A DNA stretch of 44,525 bases from Cristatella mucedo. Its lineage: Eukaryota; Bryozoa; Phylactolaemata; Cristatellidae. The position numbers and the translations under genes were made by a program. The stretch is taken from assembly GCA_009760855.2 (NCBI GenBank), contig WPIO01000447.1:1-44525 (forward strand), given 5' to 3'. Below the pieces are notes generated by a model. That model did no database searches. It was not told the DNA's origin and was given only the letters and a program-made list of their open reading frames with translations. This document shows, in pieces, positions 8,231 to 44,525 of the stretch (its first letter is position 1; each line of letters opens with the position of its first letter).

Positions 8231-9890
8231 AAGGCACTACCAGTGCATTAATTCATTCGCGGTGTTTGGCTGCACTTATATAGTTGGGTGTACTATCTGG
8301 CCCTGAACGGTTTTCAGTACATAGGCAGCTCAACAGTGCCACTGCTTTTGCATGAGCTTGTTGTCCAGAATTGTCTCTGCGTTGTGGCACTGAGTGGTGG
8401 CCGCTGAGGAAACTGAGGCTGCTGCATGCCTGTGCAGGAACGCCAGCGACGAGCTCGATCAGGCATGCTATAGAGTACTCGCACAAGGGCTTGATAACTG
8501 CATCAGATGCAGCCGTGCTCGTCTACCTGCTTAACAGTGACGAGCTGAGTCTGGTGAGCGAAGCAGCCATGTGCATCAGCAAAAGCCAGCGCTTTCACTC
8601 ACAATCAGGTGTGTAACTGTGCCTGTCACGTTTGCCTTTGCTGCCAGCATACTAAATTATGGGGCATTACAAGGGTTTAAGCTGTAAAATTTCACAAGTG
8701 CTCGGTCCTTTTACTGCAGGTGCTGCTACAGGAAGCTGGATGCACTGCGGTTCTCGTGCGTCTAATAAGTGAACACAAGAACTCCACTATTACTCGGAAC
8801 GTCCTTGATGCTATAGTCAACTTATCACTGCTACACGCCTGCCAGCCAGAATTAGCGGTAAGTATCCCACTAACAACATCGCTATTCATAGGTCGTAGAT
8901 GCACGGCCTGGCGAAGAAAGTCGACCAGTCTTGGGAACCATTCGGCAGGTGTAACATGCAACCTGCATGTCGGCAAGCACGGTAACTAACAATCGCCATC
9001 CAGCTTTAACCAAAATCCACAAAGACATGCTATGACTGGTGTTTTTAGGCTATCATACCCAACTTGGTGAAAAGTGCTTGGAGACAGAGACCACACCGAT
9101 GCAGCAAAAGCAGTTACTGCTAAAGTGCTGACAAACCTCTCAGTGGCTAATGATCTACACAGTCACTTCACGTCCTTTGTTTAGCGATTGTTTGACCATG
9201 CAATGGGAATAAAAACTCACCTCAGACGTGCGGCTGCATATAATGCGAGTACTGGTCAACTTGTCATGCAATGCTTCCATGCTGATGTCATTGCTGTCAG
9301 CTAAGGTATGTTAAGAGGGCAAGACGCATGACGAATACCTTACTGCCGTCCATCAGTGGAATATGTTCTGCCTGCTACAGCTCTAATGCCCTTAAGTGTG
9401 ATACTGAAATGTCTCAAGATGTCTGCACTATTTTTGTTACAGGTGCCATCAGCTGATTTGAACCGAATGCTCAGCAGTGAAGATGGGCGTATCGTCTTGC
9501 GATGCACTACGTTATTAGCTAACGTGATGATGAACATGAATTATACAACGTGAAGCAGACTCGATGTAAACGTTGTTAGTCCATTAGTTCTACCACCGAC
9601 GATTTTAAGCAACAAGTACGACATATACATGAGGCAGTGAATAAACAGCTCCAGTAAACAGTATCCGGATCAGCTTTATTTTCATGCCACAAAAACCGCT
9701 GCCACAACTGCTGCTGCAGGCTGAGCTTCGTCTCTTTCCTTTCATCCAAACTGATCACCTAGTAATGCAGCCGAATTGGCAGTATTTTCAGCTCTTGCTT
9801 TTATCTTCCTTCAGCGTGACGGTTCTATTGAAAATCAGCTAAAAAAGAAAAGAACAAATTTTGAGAGTTATACAAATGAGACGAAGCAAG
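8231..9890 (+). repeat. Segmental duplication, right block, segment 1 (copy B)
   Basis: Near-identical to 1-1295 up to about 9522, then clearly diverged up to about 9890. The left edge is the first base of the window in copy A, so the duplication may extend further left there. Confidence 0.9.
8438..9657 (+). pseudogene. ARMC10-like pseudogene, copy B
   Basis: Same exon layout as copy A with intact splice signals: 8438-8608, 8720-8857, 9049-9305, 9443-9657. It is broken by an extra A in the first exon (run at 8580-8583), extra A in two runs of the third exon (about 9072 and 9213), a CAG-to-TAG change at 9182-9184, and about 70 bases missing from the last exon (215 instead of 285). The extra A bases could be sequencing errors, but the stop and the deletion are unlikely to be. 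The first 1.3 kb is nearly identical to copy A; the last exon after about 9522 is much more diverged. Confidence 0.85.
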
Positions 9891-10970
9891 GGGTACTGCT
9901 CCTATAAACAGGCAAGAATGCACCCGAGAACATTCTCAGGAGTGTTGGGCTTTTAATGGGAAACGTAATCTGGGAAACGTAATCTTTTTAAAAGCATCGT
10001 GGTATGGGGATTACGCGATGGAATGACTAAAGAGAATTGCGTTCGTATAGCAACCAAAAGTCGCTACCCTGCCTGAGTACTGCACGAGATGCCGGTGCAG
10101 AACGACAGGATTAGAGCCAGCACACAATAGGACAGCATTAGATTAAGCAAGACGAGCATTTTTGCGAGGACTTGACTCGTTCTAACCCCACTGCGATAAC
10201 GGTGACACTTAATAAAGGTGAAACACTATAATTCAGTTTCGCTCCTGAGTCATACCAACAGTAAATATTGACAAGAAATTGCCTGGTGGCAATTTCAAAG
10301 TCTCTGTGAAAGAAAGTCTAGTTTTTGAAACAGACTAAACTAAGAAACAGCCATAACATCTAGCTTGATGGTCCATGCAGCATGAGAGTAGATGTCGCTG
10401 CGAAATGATTGTGGGAGTGAGTACTACTGTCAGTAACAGCCAGCAGTTTCAAGACCCAAGGCACCGACCAGAAGTATTCCTTTCTGGAGTGTAACGAACA
10501 CTGGCATTTCTCAAGAGTCAGTACTGCAAGACTCGATTGAGGTTGTTTTTACAATCGTCACTACATGAATGTTAAAAGGAGGCACGAGTATTTGCAGAAT
10601 ATGCTTAATAAGGCTAAATACTGACCTGTTCGTGAATAAAAAGTTCGTTTGGTAAGTTAGCACAAGCCCAAAGACACATAAAGTGCCAACGAAGTTAAAG
10701 CAGTTTCACCAGGTCAAGCTTCTGAACCTACCCCCATCCTGCCCTACGCTTTCTTATGTATGCCAAACTCCATTTGCTAGGAAAAACAAGAAAGAGATGT
10801 GTTAATGAAGTCTTGTAATAAATATACAGGGTCAGCTGACAGCTAAAGTGAGAAATCGTGTACTGGGCCACAATTGTGACCCCAATAAAGGTATTGAGCA
10901 TTGGAATGACTATACCATAGTCGTTCGACACTCTGAATGTTTCAAGAATGCACAAAGTTGAAACCTCAAC
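9891..10970. other. Intergenic spacer with no recognised feature
   Basis: Contains a small direct repeat (GGGAAACGTAATCT twice near 9959-9985). No frame resembles a known family. It is absent from the left block, so it is part of an insertion into the right block or a loss from the left one. Confidence 0.5.
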
Positions 10971-10974
10971 TGAA

Positions 10975-12450
10975 TGAGAACTTAAGTAACTACGTCCAGT
11001 CTCCCTTGTACCATTCCTATCAAAGACACTGGAACGGGTCGTCGCAGACCAGCTGAACTCATATATCGAAACCTCACACCTTGCTAGCAAGTTCCAGTCT
11101 GGCTTTAGAGCTAATCACTCCACAGAGTCAGCATTGCTTAGGGTATACAACGACCTACTTAGGAATGCAGACATGGGTAGAGTGTCTCTGCTTGTTTTTG
11201 CTCGATCTTTCGGCAGCTTTTGATACCATCGATCACAAAGTAATTCTTGAGCGCCTCTCATCTCGCCTGGGCATCACTGGCACTGCTCTGCGGTGGTTCA
11301 GGTCCGATCTCAGTGGAAGACTCCAGAGTATTGACGTGAATGGACAAAGATCATCTGAGGTACCTCTGAAATATGGCGTACCTCAGGGCTCTGTGCTAGG
11401 TCCGGTTCTTTTCAGGGTTTATACGCTCCCTCTTGCTGATGTGATTGCCAAGCACAATCTAGGCTATCACTTCTATGCAGATGTCACTCAGTTGTACCTT
11501 TGCTTTGATCCCTCCCAGCCTTCGAGCACCTCAATTTTTTCTCAACTCACTTGCTGCATGCGTTGATGACATCTGCACATGGATGGCAGCAAAATTTCTA
11601 AAAACTAAACGATGATAAAACTAACTTACTAGTTATGGGCAAACCCAGTGTGATTCAGAGATTGGAAAGGCTGACTCTCAAAATTGGCTCTGCCAGCATA
11701 TCTCCAGTTGAACCAGCTCGAAATCTAGGTGTGTTATTCCAAAGCGACCTCTCGTTAGACGACCATATCAGCTCCACAGTCAAAATCTGCCTATTTTCAG
11801 CTTCATAACATTTGCTAAAATTCGGGCTTTGTTTAGATAAGGATACCACGTCCAAATTGGTCCATGCATTCGTGACATCCCGTCTCGACTTCTACAACTC
11901 ACTGCTTAATGGCCTACCGGCATGTGCGATCAGGCGATTGCAGCTGGTGCAAAACTCTGCAGCTAGGCTTGTCTGTCGTGAGCGGCGCAGTTGCCACATC
12001 ACACCATTTCTCGCCGACCTGCACTGGCTCCCAGTCAAGCAACGGATTGACTTCAAGGTTTTGTCGCTCACTTTTAGGTCCCTTCATTTTATGGCTCCAG
12101 CCTATCTCTCCGATATACTCCCCCATCAGGCCAAGCATCGTACCACCCGCTTTTCGGAATCCAACAGTCTACAAATACCTCGTACGAACCTCAATCCTCT
12201 AGAGACCGTGCATTCAGTTCGTATGCTCCCAAAGCCTGGAACTACCCCTCCCGACCTGCGTCAGAACATCCCCTGACCAGACCACATTTAAAAAGAATTT
12301 CAACCCACCCCTATTTAGGACAGTATCTATTAGGTCCTTGCAATTCATCCTTCATGTGCTTATGCATGCTGTCACTAACCACACTTGCATGCTGACCCCT
12401 GTGCATGTCACCCCTAACCATGTTTATTCATGTTGTTTATCAAGCCACGT
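10975..12450 (+). mobile_element. LINE-A copy with most of the reverse transcriptase
   Basis: The best LINE-A copy. Order of recognisable parts: palm entry (FQSGFRANHSTES, partly out of frame), LLDLSAAFDTIDH with the first catalytic Asp, GITGTALRWF, YGVPQGSVLGPVLF, and the catalytic box as FYADV where YADD is expected (about 11472). After further frame breaks come the C-terminal signature TSRLDFYNSLLNGLP, RLQLVQNSAARLV, HITPFLADLHWLPVKQRID, and a 3' UTR ending around 12450. This is the L2/CR1 group. The altered box and at least three frameshifts make it dead. It lies in DNA unique to the right block. Confidence 0.92.
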
Positions 12451-13019
12451 GAAACAAGTATGCCATCTTTCGGCATGACAAAAGTTCTTGCTTTAATTAG
12501 TAGAGACTGTATTACTATTATTAGCACACGGTAGAATGCCAGATGCACAGTCCAAAAATATGCCGACTATTAACTATCTCCTCAACCTCTCTCAGGTTAT
12601 TACCGTACCGTATATTCTCTCGGTAACCCGATTTTTTTTTCTACATTCTGTGCCAGCAAAATATACAAGAGCAGGGAGCCCAGCCCACTGCAACATCTGT
12701 ACGACGATGTGACCCTCTTTTCGGACTGCTTGCCACTACTGATTGTATCTTAAAGTCCATCTTCATGTTTGTGTAGACTAATACCCCTCAATACCTCACA
12801 TCTTCAGTTCTTAATGCGTACCTCGATTTGCTGCTAATGAAAGCTAACATAGTAAAAATGTCCTTAACCTAAAGTTTTTTTGTCTCTGTATACTTCGAAG
12901 AAGAAAATTTAAAGGCCACTAATTAATAAATATACACTACAGCAAAAGAACTTATATAGGAAACTTGAAAGAAGTTATAGAGCTAGTTACTCTACATAAT
13001 TTGACCAACTGCAATTACA
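12451..13019. other. Spacer without recognised feature
   Basis: AT-rich; no coding or repeat signal that I can support. Confidence 0.4.
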
Positions 13020-13800
13020 GAACACATTTCTCATAAATATTGACTTAAACAGTGCCGTTCTGCTAGCTCTGTGTTTTCTCAGTGGCAACAACATAATTGT
13101 TCATAACATCCTTCTTGAGCATATATCATCTCACCCGGGTATTACTGGCATTGATTTCACCAGTTTGAAATCTATCTTTGATGGGAGATGTCAGAGCACA
13201 TCTGTCAATTTCCACTAGGTTCCTTTTTAGGGGTAAAGTGCTTGCAAATCGCAATCCGGGTCCAGATTGCAAGCTATACAGCAAGCTATCTTTTATCGCT
13301 TGCTGTAAGTAGAAAAGCTAGCTGCTAAAGATTTTTCTGACATTATGAATGATGAAGTTAAATCTGCTTAACTTTAATAGCCAATGGTTATCTGCAGGGC
13401 CTTTAAAGTCTAGGCGACCACCAGGGATCTGTTTAAAGGTCCACTTCTGTTCATAAGTATATCCTCCCCTCTAACGGTTGTGACTGCCGAGCACAATCCT
13501 GACTGTTATTACAATGCAAGTAGCTAAATAACAAGACTGTTTAACCATCGATCCTTACTCTGTTGATTTTCAATCACTGACTACTGGCTGAAGCAGGCAC
13601 TAATCCCCCATGCAATTATCTCCCAATATTGTGACCCTATCCAAGCACCGCCTACTTCAGCTGCACTACACATTCTTTGATCGCTTGCTCCGGGTGCAAA
13701 CCCCAAAAAACTGATAAAAACCAAGGAATGAGATCGTCAACCCAACAACTTAACTTCGGGCTCCACTGCCAATAGCTCTCCACCGATCATTCCTGCTGAG
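13020..13800 (+). mobile_element. Heavily decayed LINE-A reverse transcriptase
   Basis: Broken frames keep traces of the RT order: ILLEHISSHPGITGIDF (compare ILERLSSRLGITGTALRWF in the copy at 10975), LLFISILPPLTVVTAEHN (compare TLPLADVIAKHN) and CYYNAS in place of the catalytic box. Older than the neighbouring copy. Confidence 0.7.
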
Positions 13801-13826
13801 CCAGAATATTTCTCACAGTAGCTGAC

Positions 13827-14341
13827 CTACCCTTCGTGTGCCTTCTCCATATTTTCTTCCCAAGGCACTTCTATGTCAACTAGTGTGATGGTCTGTACGG
13901 GACCGTGGCCACAGGTCAATCGATTTTCGGTTACATATTGGTCAGCAGTACATGGGCGAATACCATGAAGGTATGCTACCACCTGCCACTCTCCCTCAGC
14001 ATTGACATGCCTCAACAGATCAATAGCCTTAACAAATGTAACCCTCTTGTCCGGGATGACACTTGATGTAGGCCGTCCTCCTTTTCACTCGCATGAAACA
14101 TTCAGACTGTCTCGTTCTATTCGTGCTCCATTTTAAAGCCTTCAACTTCGTCGTTTTTCTTCAGCACTGTCACCACTTGCTTGGGTCCACATATACACAT
14201 TCCTAACGACTGCATGCTGTCAGCCTCACAGAATGTGCTCAAACGATCTGACTGCATAGCATCTCGCACATCGGTTGACTTCACATAGCTGCTGACTAAA
14301 TTGCATGGGGTTGGCAATTTGCCATACGTCGATTGAAGCAA
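13827..14341 (-). other. Two adjacent minus-strand open frames, unrecognised
   Basis: One frame (14117-14341) ends LKKNDEVEGFKMEHE; the next (13827-14015) contains VNAEGEWQVVAYLHGIRPC and TCGHGPVQTITLVDIEVP. The amino-acid mix looks protein-like rather than random, but they are not in one frame and I see no start, splice evidence or family match. They could be a decayed gene, an unrecognised transposon ORF or chance. Confidence 0.25.
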
Positions 14342-14640
14342 GAAAGCCAGCTGGGTAGGCTACATGTGTTCCATGCATCTTATGCCACGGTCAACTTATC
14401 AGTTAGACTCGGTCCGGCCAACAGCTATCTCCTTGGTATCTAATGGTTCTAGGCGACATTGCCAAAAGAAATTGCCAACTGGCAAGTCGGAGAGAAAAAT
14501 AACCAGACGTGTAAACCAAGCTAAAAAGACATCGCAAGCTGCCAACATGTCATCAGATCTGCTTGGGAATCATTTGCTTTGCTGTGCAAGCTGTGTACTA
14601 TAGTTGCTTGCAGTAGAATGTTTTCTACAGGGCACGAAAC
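14335..14640 (+). repeat. Segmental duplication, right block, segment 2
   Basis: Matches 1735-2280 (minus the LINE-B insertion). Shared stretches include CAACTTATCAG, ACTCGGTCCGGCC, TTGCCAACTGGCAAGTCGGA and CAAGCTGTGTACTAT. It lies just past the QARS1 3' end. Confidence 0.8.
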
Positions 14641-14718
14641 CAAGTCAGGTCATCACAGTTCCACGAAAATTGAACGGTATAGCGCATACGTTTGAAAGAA
14701 CTAAGAATATATACACAC

Positions 14719-44043
<29,325 letters not shown>

Positions 44044-44234
44044 TTTCCGCGTCGAAGCTGAAAGGTACATCCGGGCCTCCGGCTTAGACGCCGCTCGTTT
44101 GGCGGAAACTGCGAGCTGAGTACGCGCTCGCTTGGTATTCCTAGAATTTTCTCGAACCGCTCAGCACGTTCCCCCACAAGCGTCAGTGTGAATCTCTCTA
44201 GCTTAGTGGTCATCGAGCCTGTTATAACTCCGGC
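44044..44234 (-). promoter_or_regulatory. QARS1 5' flank
   Basis: Upstream of the QARS1 start and CG-rich compared with the introns. It should contain the 5' UTR and promoter; no specific element can be pinned down. Beyond it lies a LINE-A fragment. Confidence 0.35.
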
Positions 44235-44525
44235 GGCCCATCTCAACGCTTGTTTTTGCAGTCCTCGCTCAACGTGCAATAAGCCCTTGGTAATAAGCGA
44301 CCTTATTTCTGAAAAAAGTCTTAACCTGATCGCCTTGACTGAAACCTGGCTAAATATGGTAAACTCCGGACCAAGAAAGACGCTACCCCGACTAGTTTCC
44401 CGTTGTTTCACACCCCTAGATCAATCGAAACTGGAGATGGAGTTAATATCGTCATGCGTTCGAAATTCGACTTCAAGCCATTTGCAGTACCCTCGAAGCA
44501 GTCTTTTGAATCTATTGTCTTGATT
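44235..44525 (+). mobile_element. LINE-A endonuclease domain, cut by the window edge
   Basis: CNKPLVISDLISEKSLNLI, then ALTETWLN: the APE-type endonuclease signature with the catalytic Glu of TETWL. After a frame break come HTPRSIETGDGV and QSFESIVL, matching the next conserved positions (..G.GVA...., FE.I...). The only piece here from the 5' half of a LINE. Confidence 0.85.

Noticed and set aside
44071-44411. Minus-strand frame upstream of QARS1 as an N-terminal extension
   Set aside because: It is partly antisense to a LINE-A endonuclease fragment, and the family start fits the ATG at 44043.

Overview
The window is nuclear DNA from an animal, most likely an invertebrate. It has spliced genes with GT-AG introns, L2/CR1-type LINE fragments, tRNA-headed SINEs, a solo LTR and a long (AC)n microsatellite, and no bacterial gene organisation. 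I cannot name the species.

Two protein-coding loci are recognisable and converge. On the plus strand at the left edge are the last four exons of an ARMC10-like armadillo-repeat gene (copy A, 209-1497), which enters from outside the window. A second copy at 8438-9657 (copy B) is a pseudogene with a stop, frameshifts and a 70-base loss. On the minus strand, cytosolic glutaminyl-tRNA synthetase (QARS1) fills almost all of 14719-44043: 19 exons can be placed by homology, with the start codon at 44043-44041. The exon for roughly 60 residues of the catalytic core and the last ~15 residues were not found. About eleven single- or two-base length differences, mostly in homopolymers, break the reading frame while splice sites and the class I motifs survive. 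This points to an unpolished assembly or a very young pseudogene.

Between the two armadillo copies lies the most unusual object, a 4.1-kb inverted-repeat element (3385-7522). Its nearly identical ~0.82-kb outer arms, and most of its interior, are built from a degenerate ~175-bp subrepeat with a GGCCCGGGCC-type core. A probable 890-bp solo LTR (5225-6114; TG...CA ends, CTTA target duplication) sits where the two halves meet. The architecture resembles a foldback element.

The left block (1-2725) is collinear, with large gaps, with 8231-16585. The first 1.3 kb of the two copies is about 99% identical, but the rest only about 75-85%, with a sharp boundary inside the last armadillo exon. This suggests an old duplication later overwritten by gene conversion. 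The QARS1 3' exons lie in a part of the right block that has no counterpart on the left.

The rest is transposon debris, mostly in QARS1 introns. LINE-A is L2/CR1-like; all its recognisable fragments are on the plus strand, antisense to QARS1, and it has a hairpin 3' tail. LINE-B is a second family ending in TTACA repeats. SINE-1 is a tRNA-derived family with six copies. SINE-2 is a tRNA head joined to a LINE-A-like tail. Coordinates of exons and repeats were worked out by eye; exon edges rest on splice consensus and codon phase, repeat edges are approximate.
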